64,000 nt of DNA from Bromus sterilis (taxonomy: Eukaryota; Streptophyta; Magnoliopsida; Poales; Poaceae): positions 301,890,001 to 301,954,000 of the forward strand of contig OX465598.1 in assembly GCA_950022295.1 (NCBI GenBank), in the 5' to 3' direction. Below are positions 1-11,380 of the stretch, one piece after another. The notes under the pieces are model-generated. The model ran no database searches. It was not told where the DNA came from and saw only the letters and a program-made list of their open reading frames with translations. The position numbers were made by a program, and so were the translations under genes. The first letter of the stretch is position 1. Each line of letters opens with the position of its first letter.

Positions 1-3000
1 GCCTCTCAGGCTAGCCTCAGCTCTACACCAAGCAGCAACATAACTCTCTATCAGCGGAATAATGACGGCATCGGAACAATAACGGCAAGGATGAAATCCA
101 ATCCACAGGGACACTGGCTGGGACACCTCCTAGCTCGCAAACACCGGGAACGTCGTCCTACGCATCCAAAGAACGGCTTGCAAATCTGGCATAACACGCC
201 AGGTCAGTACATTGAATGTACTTGCAAGCTCACAACAACCATGCAACAAGGCAAAAAAATAACATGGCAACATATTAAAGTATATTAGTGAATTCAACAT
301 GTGAGCAACAATATCATGCAAACAGATATTCAGCAAGCATATTATCAGCGTTTTATCACCATGAAGACTAATGCACAATCAATCATCGTTTAAGGTCACA
401 CGGACCCCACATGATCATCGCCTGATCACGTGGCTTACCTCAGAGTCCTTACAGACTCAAGCACCGGGTCACCTCATGACCATTCAACGGGATAGGTGTC
501 CTCCGTTACCACCCAACCAATCCGGTCATCGCATGACCAAACCACTTACCACAGATATACCATCGAACTCATGTTGATCATATGGTGTGACCTAGTACGA
601 ACTGTGTCCATTACCGTGGACGAGGCTATTCGAATAGATTTGTGTGACTCTGCAGAGTTTGTGCACGTTACCCACACTATGGAGTTCTTCCTCCATCCAG
701 TCCCCCGGTACTTTTCCCACAAGATCCTTGCAACTCGTACCACAGGAGTGGACTAGGACTTCTCCAACGAGACCGTCCTGCCATGTGTCCCTCTTACCGT
801 ATCACCGACATCCTGTCTTGGGTAGCCCTTGTGTCCTTCCGACACTGACCATCAGATGGCCCTGACCTTCACTTGGTCCTTAAACTTTGTCCACCTTTGG
901 GACCGCGCGCATAACAACTATGGCTGTCAAGACTATCGCCGTTTACCCAGCCAAAGGCAACTGCCGTGCATAGCCTGCCCTCTTTGGTGATACAAATAAG
1001 AGACGCCCACCGGTAGACCGAATCAAGGCCCGCCCATACAGGCAAATGTGGCTGCACAGATAAGTTCGGTTCGGTGGCACCTGATCAACTTGTCATGAAG
1101 TATGTCTCCAACAGCAAACACAAGCATCAGGTGCAACATGAGTAGCATCAGATCATAACAATGCATGGCATACTAGCATAACAATTCCATATATGATCAA
1201 GCACATTTTAGATGATGAACTTATCCGTGTGACAAAGATTAAGTTATTAACATGGCAACATTATGAATGCAGTTGAGCATAACTTGGGCATAGCATGAAC
1301 TAGCATAAGGATAACATGAGCAACTTAACATGGTGTTGGTATGTTGTGGTTATGATGATTCGGGATATAACATGGCAATGATATCACCAGAGCATAGCAT
1401 GGATGTAACATGGCAAAACATAGCATATCGGTGGCATAATCAAAGATAGCATGGCAATGATAACATCAGTCATAAAATGGCAACATTATCACGGTCACCG
1501 ATATAAGAATATCATCGAACAACAATTTTTAGAAGCACGTCAAAGCTTTGAAAAGGTGCAAAGGGTATTGTGGCTTTCCTTTCACCAGAGTGGTGTGAAA
1601 CACCCTCGGTCTTGGACACCGACAACACCCTGCAAAAATATTTCAAATAGAGAAACGGGAAAAAAGTCAAACATCATCTTTGGTTTGACCAGAAAATAAC
1701 AACATCAAAACATGGCATGAAACCTATGCCATCATAAAGAGGAGCTCAATACGAAAACAACGCAAAAAGAATTGCCTTGTTCGGACTTACGGTTGCGGAG
1801 ATATGATCGAAACGGTTTTTGGTGGAAGTACGCTTTCTCAGCAGAGAAAACGTATTTTGAGCCGAAGACCGGAGAAATACTCCTTCGGAGTGGTGATGGC
1901 GTATTCTGACCTGAAGCACGCGGAATGCGCCTTCCTGAAGGGGAAACGCATCGGTGGAAATGCGCTTCCAAAAAATAAAACGGGCCCGGTTTATGTGAAT
2001 GACGGGCAGGGCCCACCGGGCAGCCTCACTTCTAGGAAGGGCCCACCTGGCAGCGTCTCTCCTCTCTCCTCCCTGCCTCCTTCTTCTTCATTGCGACGCA
2101 GGACAGGGGAGCGTCCTCGGCCACGCGTGGCACCGGCGAGGGGGGAAGCGGAGGCCGGTCGGGGGGGGGGGGTCGCGGGGTGCGGCTCACCCGACGCTGC
2201 CGCCGGCGGCTGCAACGCCACGCGTGGCGGCTAGCAGCGGTGACACCCACGGCGGGCGCGGCGGCTACGAGTGTCCATGGGCACACGGCTTGGACACTGC
2301 GGCAAGGGCTCCGGCGGGGGTTTGGGGAGGCGGCGAGGCTAAGGGGGTTGGGGAGGAGCGCTGGGTGGAGAGGGAGAGCCCCGGGTGGCTCAAATTTAAG
2401 CGGAGGCCGGCGGCAGAAATGGCGACAAGGGCATGCAAGGAGGGGCTCCGGCCACAAATTGATAGGGGGGAAAGGGAGCTAGGAAGGCTGGGGATCTGCT
2501 GGATGCCATGGGGGACTCGAGAGCACGCTATTCTTATAGGGGGGCAACGATGCTCGTGGTGGTGGCCGCCGAGGAGAAATGGCCATGGCGTGGCTAGCTG
2601 GAAGGGTTCGAGGGGCTTTGAGGCAGCTCGGCATGCACATTTGGGGGCGGGAAAGCCGTGCGGCGTGGAGTGACAACAAGAAGACGACGGTGGCGCTCTG
2701 TAGCACGAGGTGGACACGTCGGGCACGCGCGGTGCGCGGCCGGAGCACGCCAGGTGCTGCCAAGAGCATGGCTACAAAATGCACTGGTGATTTGGATAGA
2801 ATTTCTTGTGCCCAAATGTGTCCAGGCTGTAGTCCTTTGAGTGCTGATCACTGTGGTATGCTTGGTTGGCCACATGGGCTACTGTGGTGAGCTCTATCTC
2901 AAGGATAAGTCTGATGCAGCAAACTTGGAGCAGAAGCATATCTCACATGGTGGGGGTTTGGATAGGGTCAAGTTGTCTTTTGGCCTTAGGATAGGAGGGA

Positions 3001-4089
3001 CTAGTGATCTGGAAGGTTTGGGGCCAAAATGATCAATGTACTTGGTACCTCCTTTGCAAATGTAGCAATGCTGCAGAAGTGTTTGTGCTGTGGTGTGGTT
3101 TGTACATTGCTCCCCTAGGCATGATATTTTGCATAGCTCAATCATACACTAGGCTGAGTATGTATACCAAGTTTCATCTCATTTGGAGTAAGCTAGCTAG
3201 CACTTCCTTTACAAATGTCCAATTGGACCAGAAATGCCAAGTTGAAGCTAGCATCTCATAGGATTGGTGGAATTGGCTGAAAATTAGTGTACTGGGGTTA
3301 TTTGGTATGGTGCCCATGTGTGTAAAATTTCATAGCCATTGGACACACATAGCTAGCACTTGCTTACAATGTGGCCCACTGGTCAGAAACTTAATATTGA
3401 CAATGCACTCACATGGGTAATGGGATTTGGCTCAAATCTGGTTTGGTGGAGTTATTTGGTGGTAGGATCATGCTCAAAAAGTTTCAAGGCAAATGGGATC
3501 CCCTATCATGCACTTGCTTCAGAATGCCCCCTTGCTGCATCCAAACTTTGGGAATTTATTGTGGGAGTTCGGCTAAGCAAATGGTGGTGGAATTTGGTGG
3601 AGATCAATCATATGATCACATGAGAACGCGCAAAAATATTCACAAGCAATGGATCAATAGAAATAGCACTCCCTTCACAAAGCTCCATTCTGCCCCCATA
3701 GACAAATGAATTTTTCTAGAGGAAAAATCCACTTGGGCTATGCCATGTTTTTGGAGAATTTGGCAAGATATGATGTCAATGAGATGTGGGAATTATTTGG
3801 GTATTTATGGAGCAATATAAATAGGGGTTGCTTCATAAACCTCAAATAATAGGAATATCCCTTTTATTGGAAAAAGGAATATAAGGCTAGAATAAAATGG
3901 TGGCTTGGATGAGATGGGTCAATGGAATGACATGGAGAGGCTTGAAATCAAGGGTCACTTGAGCATGGAAAGAAAATATGCTCAAGTTTCAAGTCCAACG
4001 AGGTGCTCAAAATCAAATCCAATAGCAAATCCAGAATTAAATCAGGAAAGTTTTTGGAAAAAGAAAGTTCCAAAATCCAGGGTGTCACA
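1..4089 (-). mobile_element. LTR B1, family B, partial (runs off left edge)
   Basis: On the minus strand the LTR starts at 4089 with TGTGACACCCTGG and reads leftward past position 1. An AT-rich segment (about 2750-4080) is followed by a GC-rich block (about 2000-2700) with a TATA-like CCTATAAGAATAG near 2530-2543, a GTGAGC donor-like site at 2185-2190, then AT-rich sequence with irregular repeats of a catggcaac motif (about 1240-1490). Positions 1-1135 match, with divergence, the reverse complement of 11225-11380 plus 26444-27421, which identifies the second copy, B2. No gag or pol sequence is present. Long GC-rich reading frames at 1990-2890 occur in several overlapping frames on both strands and I do not call them genes. 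The five bases after the LTR, tgatg at 4090-4094, would be the target duplication, but the other end is outside the window. Confidence 0.75.
613..658 (-). promoter_or_regulatory. Double-palindrome LTR module, B1 copy
   Basis: Contains the perfect palindromes CTATTCGAATAG (626-637) and ACTCTGCAGAGT (647-658) next to a CCGTGGAC-type block. The PstI-like palindrome differs in its outer bases from the family A copies, but the order and spacing are kept. Function unknown. Confidence 0.6.
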
Positions 4090-4266
4090 TGATGCTACAT
4101 TGCATAATAGGTTTGATATTGATGCTATGCTTTGACCATGACCTTATCCTGATATGGTTTGACCTATTCCATTCTTGCATGCCATTACCATGTTATGTTC
4201 ATGCTTTGACCATGCTCGTATGCATCGTAATCCTACCCAAGTTCATGATCCTGATATGCTACATGT
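4090..4266 (+). mobile_element. LTR B2, fragment left of the LINE
   Basis: AT-rich sequence between the B1 start and the LINE. Its last 14 bases (4253-4266) are repeated exactly at 11111-11124, so this piece was continuous with 11111-11380 before the LINE inserted. No coding sequence is seen. Confidence 0.65.
4253..4266. repeat. LINE target-site duplication, left copy
   Basis: GATATGCTACATGT, identical to 11111-11124. A 14-bp duplication is typical of target-primed reverse transcription. Confidence 0.9.
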
Positions 4267-4374
4267 GAGGGGGGAAACAGTAGGGCAAAACCCCACTGCA
4301 GCTTTTACTTTATTAAAATAGTAACAAAAGTTTACATGGCTTGAGATAAGCCCAAAATTTAAAGCAAAGAGAAA

Positions 4375-7300
4375 TTACATTGCAGATTCCAGCCATTCTT
4401 TGAATGACTCTGAATGTTTGCTTTTGATCCTTAATCTCAAGAGTTTCAGTTCACTGAAATAGTGTTCCTTCCAGTGTAACATGGAGGGAGCCTTGTTCCT
4501 AAAGATTTTGTCATTTCTTACCATCCATATGCACCAAGAAGCAATGATTATGATGTCTACTGAGAATGGGACATTCAGTTTCATCTTCATGTCAGTGATA
4601 GCTTCTAGAATTGATGCATTTATGGTTCTGCTTGGGCATATAAAGTCCCAGCAAGAAGAAGCAAATGGGCATGTCCAGAGCAGGTGATGCAGTGTTTCTT
4701 CACTTTGGCAATTGAGGGTTGCACAGTTATAAGTCTGCAGGTGGAAGGTTTTTCTTCTGAGGAGGTTCCTTGTGTTTAATCTGTCTTGTATTAGCAACCA
4801 GAAGAAGACTTGATGCTTTGGTTGGCAGCTTGTTGTCCAGATCCAGTTAAAGTGTGGTGGTACAGATTTCACTCCAATCAAGGAACTGTAAGCTCTGGCA
4901 GTGCTGAACTTCTTGCTACCCCAAATGTAGCTCCATTGGTCATGCCTAGTAGAGTTGCTGCTTTGATTGAATTCTTGACAAAGTGAGTCAATGATCTGGA
5001 ATTCCTGGAAGGCTTGGGTTGAAAGAGGGAGATGGAACAGGTCTTCCATGAATTCAGTAGCCATGAACTTTTGAACAAAGATGTACTGGTTTTTGGCAAA
5101 GGAAAAGATGTGAGGCAGCTGAATGTGCAGGCATTGAGTGCTCCAGAGGTCAAACCAAAATGATGTTGATGTTCAATTTCCAATTATGCATCTAGCCATA
5201 CATTTAAACTGGCCCAGGAGTGCAGTCTGTGCTTTCCACCAAAAAGATCCTACCATTTGACTACCTGGGAGATGCCCAGTGCTGTAGTAAGCTTCCCAAA
5301 CCAGTTTAACCCATGGGATGTCATGGCTGTTGAAGAAATTGTGCAAGTTCTTTAGGAGTAGAGCATTGTTTTGGGCATTGATATTTAGGACTCCCAGTCC
5401 TCCCTGGCTTTTGGGCCTACAAACTGAGGACCATGCCACAAGAGCAGGTTTCTTATCCTCCATGTTTGAACCTCTCCAAAGACAGTGCCTCAAGTATTTG
5501 TTGATTTGCTGTTTGACAGTTTCAGGGAGATCTAGGCATGTCATGCAATACATAGCTAATGATGAAAGCACTGACTTGACCATCACTAGTCTTCCAGCAT
5601 AGGTCAAGAAGTTTGCTTGACCATAAAGCCTCTTTTCAATTCTTCTGACTATGGGCATGAGATGTTCCACTCTTGGTTTCTGAATGCCTAAGGAAATTCC
5701 CAGGTAGGTTATTGGAAAATGACCTCTCTGACAGTTGAGAGTATTGGTAAAATGATCCACCCTCAGGTCATCATGTTGATAGGAACCAGGTGAGATTTAT
5801 GGTAATTCACTTTCAACCCAGTGGCATCAGCAAATGTATTCAGAAGGGCCTTGAGACAGATCAGTTGCCTAGCATCTGCCTTGAGCACAATCAGAGTATC
5901 ATCAGCATACTGGGCAATTGGGAATTCAGGGCATGCATTGCTTTGAATTGGTACAGATAGCAATCCCAAGTCCTGAGCTTTATTGAGGATTGATTGGAGT
6001 AGATCAGCAGCCAAAACAAAAAGGAGGAGAGATAGGGGATCTCCTTGTCTCACTCCTCTTTTACAGTAGAACTTTTTGCCAGGAACTCCATTTAGCAGAA
6101 CAGCAGATGTGGTAGAGTTGAAGAGCATCTCCATCCAGTGGATCCATTTGCTGCCAAAACCTTTTGCCTTTAGGATCTCTATGATTTCTTGGTGCTCAAT
6201 GGTGTCAAAGGCCTTCTCAAAATCCAGCTTTAGGAGCAAGGTCTCCACATTGGATTTGTGACATAGGTGCAAATACTCAAAAGCCCAACCAATGCAATCT
6301 TGGATAGCTCTATTTTTCAGGAATCAATATTGATTGGCATGTACAAGCTGTAAGATCACTTTCTGGAGTCTATTTGCAAGCAATTTGGTTAGGATCTTTA
6401 GGGCAGAGTTCAGGAGAGAGATTGGCCTAAAGTCAGAAGCACAACAAGGGTTTGCAATTTTGGGTATGAGAGTGATGAAGGATGAGTTGATACTCTCAAG
6501 GGAAATTATGCCAGCATGAAAAGCATGTATCAGTTCCACCATGTCAGGTCCAATGATGCACCAACACTTTTTTATGAATTCATTATTAAAACCATCAAGG
6601 CCAGGGGACTTGCCATTTGGGAGCTCCTCAATGACTGCTTTGATCTCCTCATGAGAGAAAGGTAACTCAAGTTGCTGAAGAATTTGAGGGTCATAGGAGC
6701 TGTGAAATAACTCACTAAGATCAAAGTGCATACTTATCCCATTGGAAAGTCCCATTCGATTTTTGAAGTTGTTCCAGAGGAGGGCTTCTTTGCCATCATG
6801 ATCAGAGACATCAACATTGTTGTTGTCATGCAGAACTGCAATTGAGTTGTTTCTGTGGTTTAGGGTAGCTTTGGCATGAAAGAAATCAGAGCTCTCATCC
6901 CCCAACCTGACCCAGTTAATTTTCCCTCTCTGCTGCCAATAGGTTTTCTGGCTATCAAGGAGGTCCAGGAGATACTCTTTCAGTAGAACTCTGCAATTCC
7001 ATTCCTCCACAATAAGATCTCTGAATTCTTCAAAGAGGTCCAAGAGAAAAATATACTCATTCATTTTACCAATCTCAATCTTTAGAGTTGGAAGTGTTTT
7101 GGCCCAAAGTTTAAGAGCCCTTCTGACATTCTTGAGTTTTGCATTGATTTTCTTTGCAGCATCTGAACAACCAACAGGAATGTTCCAAGCAGATTGAACA
7201 ATAGGCATGAAGTTAGCATGTTTCATCCAGTGGTTTTCTAATCTGAAGATGCTAGATTTTGGAATCTTAGACTCTATTTTGATCATGCAGGGGAGATGGT

Positions 7301-7988
7301 CAGAAATTGGTTTAGCCAGGGGCAGGGCAGTGGTGGCAGGGTAAGAAGCTGCCCAAGATGCTGAAGTGAAGAACCAATCTAATTTTTCCAACAAAGGATG
7401 TTCCTGCATGTTGCTCCAGGTAAATTGTCTTCCTTTTAGGGGAAGTTCAGTGAGTCCCAACTTGCTGATGGCCTCATTGAACATAAGCATCTCATTGATG
7501 TCACCTCCAGGTCTGTTTCTGTCATCAGGTGATCTGATGAAGTTGAAGTCACCCATGATGATCCAGTCACACTCCTCAGGCATGTCAATGTTGCTAAACC
7601 ATTGAAGAAATTCCACTTTATCCTCCTGTGAACATGGTCCATATATGTTGGTCAAGATCCAAGTTTGACTAGAGAGCCTGTTGGTGAATTGCACAGAAAG
7701 GGAGTATTTGTTTTGGAACACAAGTTCTCCCTCCAGAATGACATCATTCCATGCTGTTAGGATTCCTCCAGAAGCTCCCACAGATGGAAGGAATGCAAAT
7801 TTAGAAATCCTTTTAGGGCAGAATTTTCTCAAGTACTGAAGGTCAAATTCTTCTCTTTTTGTTTCCTGCAGGCACACTACTGCACAAGAGCTCTCCTCTA
7901 TCTTGTTACTGATAGCATTCCATTTTTCTTTAGCATTGATTCCCCTAACATTCCAGTTAAGTATATTCCAGGTTCTGTTGTTATTCAT
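4375..7988 (-). pseudogene. LINE ORF2: endonuclease / reverse transcriptase, broken
   Basis: ORF2 nicks target DNA and reverse-transcribes the element RNA. I start it at the ATG at 7988, just before the endonuclease motif WNVRGIN; the frame is open further upstream. Endonuclease motifs follow in order: LQETK, NIYGP, MGDFN and SDH. The RT domain shows the GKSPGLDGF region, FRPISL, the LDFEKAFD region, GVRQGDPLS and the catalytic YADD (about 5900). A zf-RVT type C-terminus with WxxxxQPKHQVFFW and a CxxxxxEExxHLLxxCPF pattern ends at a TAA at 4375-4377. Breaks: in-frame TGA at 6324-6326, a frameshift near 5763-5775, and in-frame TGA at 5173-5175. Catalytic motifs are intact but no full protein can be made. 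Confidence 0.93.
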
Positions 7989-8093
7989 TGTAACCACACA
8001 AATTGTTCCAACTGGAATAAGAAACATTCTCATTCCCCATGCCAATCCAAGAGAGAAAATTGAAGATAATTTCACCATAAAGAGGCCATACAA

Positions 8094-8314
8094 GGTTCAG
8101 GCATGACAGGCAGTCGAGAACATAGTATTGAAAGGTTTTTGGCAGACTATTACAGTTCCAATACCCCAAAAGAAGTTTCCAGCAACCACCGTTCTCATGA
8201 AGTGGAAGTTCATTCCACTTATCAAACATCTCTAAGGTTGTACTAATCATTAAAGACTAGTAGAGCTAGCTTTCTCTTTGGCCTTGGACACCTTGGCCAT
8301 CTCCTCCTTAGACT
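8094..8314 (-). other. LINE spacer between ORF1 and ORF2
   Basis: A short spacer of about 220 bp between the ORF1 stop (8315) and the ORF2 region. The ORF2 frame is partly open into it. I see no other feature. Confidence 0.6.
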
Positions 8315-11110
8315 TCATCTTGGGCCTCTTGGAGAGTTTCTCCTCCAGTTCCTTGTCAACACCTTGCAAAAGGAGGCAGACAAGTTTTTAACAACTTTCT
8401 TTTGCAGCTCAGGAGGAGATGCATTACAGGGAAGGCAGTTAATATCAGGACAAGGTTTCACTTTGAAACCATCATTAATTGTTCTGATTCTGTCACTTCT
8501 TCTCACCTCAGTGTCAAGAAGGGCAGATTTCCCTCTCTTCTTTTTGGAGATGATTCCATGGGGCCCTCCCTCCTGCATTTGTCCATTCATGGGTCTCTGC
8601 TCATTCTCTTTGTCTTCCTTGTTAACCTCTTCCTTATTTATTTCAGTAGATCTGCATGCAGGGGGCTGGGAGACAGGGCATTTATCAGGAATATGGAAGA
8701 TGAAGTTTTCCTCAGCATCATTTTCAGTGATCATATTCCATAGGGGGGACTTTAGAAATTTTTGAGCATGCTCATATTGGCCTGGGGAGGTAAGCATATG
8801 CACAATAAAGTTAAACCAACTTACAGGAACTTTTGCAAGCTGTGCACCCTCTGAGTCTCTTGGGGCAAAATGCAATTTCCACATCTCCATGCCTTCTGAG
8901 GATAAACAGACATTTTTTAAGAGATCCAAATGAAGTATCAAAGTCATTAACAGAACCTGAAGCAGTAGCTACACCAAATTTCTCAAGTGTATCATTGAAC
9001 AACTTGTATTCCATGTCAATGGAGAGCTCAGAGTGCATTTGTGTGTAAGCAAGGGAATTTGAGTCACTATTCAAGTGAGATGAAGAATCAGGTTCAAGGG
9101 ATGAAAGATTAAATGTTTGGGAAATCTCACCCTCAAATGGAGTTTCTGCAGTTGGGGTCTTGGCCATCTTCCCATCAGGTTGAGTGGAGTGCTCGTAATT
9201 GTTGCTGTCCTGATTCCTGTCAGACTGAGTTGGAGAGTCTAAACCAGCAGCAATGAGAGCATTGGTGGTGGAAACAGGGATCACCTCCTTCCCAGAATTG
9301 AAGGTGGCTGGGCCTCTTGCTATGGAGTCAGCATTTTCTTGTACTATCTCCAAGTTGTCCATAACATGAAGACCAGGCTCTGGGACTTGGCTAGAAATTG
9401 CAAGTCCAGGTGATTCCCCTGGAGCAATGCCCAAGTCCACAATTTCCATTTCCCTGTGATCAACTTCTTGTGACATATTCTCAGCCACCTCATTACCTGG
9501 CATATTCACTACAGGGATATCCAATTGCTGTTCCAAAATCTGTTCTTGTCTTGGAGAGGCATCTGGTGGGGGGTTGATGTTGTTAGGAGCTTGAGGCTGC
9601 AAATCACCTTCTTCCAGTTGGTTTTGTTCTTCCTCCATATCTTCATTTCCATAGGCCATCTGAATATGGAGCAATCCAATTCCACCAGGAACAAATGGTT
9701 CAGGCATCAGAGGCAAGAATTGATCCTCATGCAGGTTATGAGCATTGTTATCTGGAATCATATTGAAAGAACTCCCAGAGGCCACAGAGGTTATGTCACT
9801 AATTCCTTCATTTGCAGGTATGTCAGGGTTAACAATGGGGTTGATTTGAATGTGATTTGGGCCAGGGAACTGAAAGGCCCAATGATCTTCAACATCTTCA
9901 TTCTCCACTGGAGCTTCAGGTATGTGGCCATTATTCATAGCAAAAGCATGAAAGCCTGGGAAGTCCATGTTTTCAAGTAGAATTGGGTGTGGGTCCACTC
10001 CAGGTGGTGGCATTGGGTCTTCATCAACAGGTCCTCCACCCAACAACTCTTGCTGCAGAATTTCCACAGAGGAGGACCAGCCATCTTCTTCAAAACGTTC
10101 CCCTTCACTCCACCTGATGCTCTTCGGGATTTCGTCCAAATAAGTGACCCTAACCTTGGAAATCACCCTTCATTTATTAGCTTCATCATTTTCCCAACTT
10201 ATGAGTCTGCCAAACCTACTCACAACCATTGCAATGTCTTCAGTGGTGATGAAGTAAAAGGGGACCCCGATTAGAAGGATCCAACAAACTCTGTTGAAGT
10301 TTACTCTTCTCCATTTTCTTCCTTCATTGTGCTTACTGAAGGAAAGATAAACATCCCCAAACGCGTGTGGACTCTGGTGCACCAGCCAGTCGCAGTCTCT
10401 GAAATGTCTCATGCGAACATAGGCCTCTCCGAAAGCACATGGCTGGATATCTCGCATCTCAAATTCTACTTCTTGCTCTAGGAACTCATGCACGATAACA
10501 CTGACATTGGGGAAAAGTACCTCTGCTGGTCGGGGATTGATTGTGACGATTGCCCAATCTTCATGTCGGCGAGCTCAACGCGGAACAACCACACGGGAGA
10601 CGCCATTGCGGCCAGGCACATGGAGAATCTCCTGTCCATGGGAGACGAAGGGTTCTGGGTTGATGGGGACGTTTGCCATTGGGAGGCGGCTAGCCACGGG
10701 CACCTCTGCTGGGGAAGAGGGGGCGGCAGCAACAGAGCTAGAAGAGGAAGGAGCCGAAGAGGCAAGCACTCGTCTAGGCCTGAAGTTAGGGAAAAAACCC
10801 TCACAAAGTTCCCTAAAGTTGGAGCATATCTTGACGCGTGGGGCCGGTCCAATCGCAGCAAACCAGTCATTAATGACGCCAGGGCCCCAGGCTTCCTCCG
10901 GTGGGCAAGGGAACGTGTCAAACTTAAGACACGAAAGGAGTCTAGGCAGCCTTGGTTTTCGACAAAATCTTGCAACATGCCCCTCTTCTCCACATGCAAA
11001 GCAAGAAATTAATGTGTCCGCACCGTCCCGGGAATTAAACCCATAATTAATCTGGTTAAAGCTGCCGACCACGCCATTAGAAGCATTGGTGGTGGATGTA
11101 TCAGCGGGTA
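8315..11110 (-). pseudogene. LINE ORF1: CCHC nucleic-acid-binding protein, broken
   Basis: ORF1 proteins of plant LINEs bind the element RNA. Here the frame begins at the element boundary and soon shows a zinc knuckle, CFACGEEGHVARFC. A Ser/Ala/Pro-rich linker, a compact domain (about 10180-10500) resembling the DUF4283-type region of plant LINE ORF1 proteins, a long acidic Pro/Asn-rich linker and a basic C-terminus with a Cys-rich patch (about 8400-8460) follow. Breaks: in-frame TGA at 10575-10577, a second stop at 10170-10172 and a frameshift in the overlap 8811-8947. The zinc knuckle lies ahead of the other domain, which may reflect 5' truncation or a family-specific order. Assignment to LINE ORF1 rests on the knuckle and on position upstream of ORF2; the DUF4283 comparison is from memory. 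Confidence 0.8.
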
Positions 11111-11124
11111 GATATGCTACATGT
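11111..11124. repeat. LINE target-site duplication, right copy
   Basis: Exact copy of 4253-4266. Confidence 0.9.
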
Positions 11125-11380
11125 TAATATCATGTTGATCAATTTAACATGGTTAAGTTAATCATCTAAACATGCATTGAAATGATACAACTATAACCGT
11201 ACCTTGGATTTTTCTACAAGTATTTGATGATATTGTTATTTCTTGTTGCACCTGATACTTGTGTATGTTGTTGGAGACATGTTTCATGACAAGTTGATTA
11301 GGTGCCACTGAACCGAACTTATTGGTGCAGCCACACTCGCCTTTATGGGAAGGCCTTGGCTCGGTCTATCGGTGGGCTCT
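11111..11380 (+). mobile_element. LTR B2, fragment between LINE and A0
   Basis: Positions 11225-11380 are the diverged reverse complement of about 995-1135 of B1, so B2 lies in plus orientation here. The last five bases, gctct (11376-11380), are the target duplication of LTR A0. Their partner is now found inverted at 27417-27421. Confidence 0.75.

Larger units (their letters stand above)
4267..11110 (-). mobile_element. LINE (non-LTR retrotransposon), decayed, likely 5'-truncated
   Basis: An element of about 6.8 kb with ORF1 (CCHC zinc knuckle and charged linker) upstream of ORF2 (AP endonuclease, reverse transcriptase, zinc-binding C-terminus), all on the minus strand. It is bounded by a 14-bp target duplication. 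The ORF1 frame is open right up to the 5' boundary with no clear start, which suggests 5' truncation. The 3' end (minus strand, reading into 4267) finishes in a C-rich stretch directly at the duplication, with no poly(A) tail, which is unusual. It inserted into LTR B2. Confidence 0.93.

Noticed and set aside
1999..2673. Long GC-rich open frame on the plus strand, with equally long frames on the minus strand
   Set aside because: Frames overlap in all registers, are low-complexity Arg/Gly/Pro, and lie in the GC-rich block of an LTR; GC bias explains the lack of stops.
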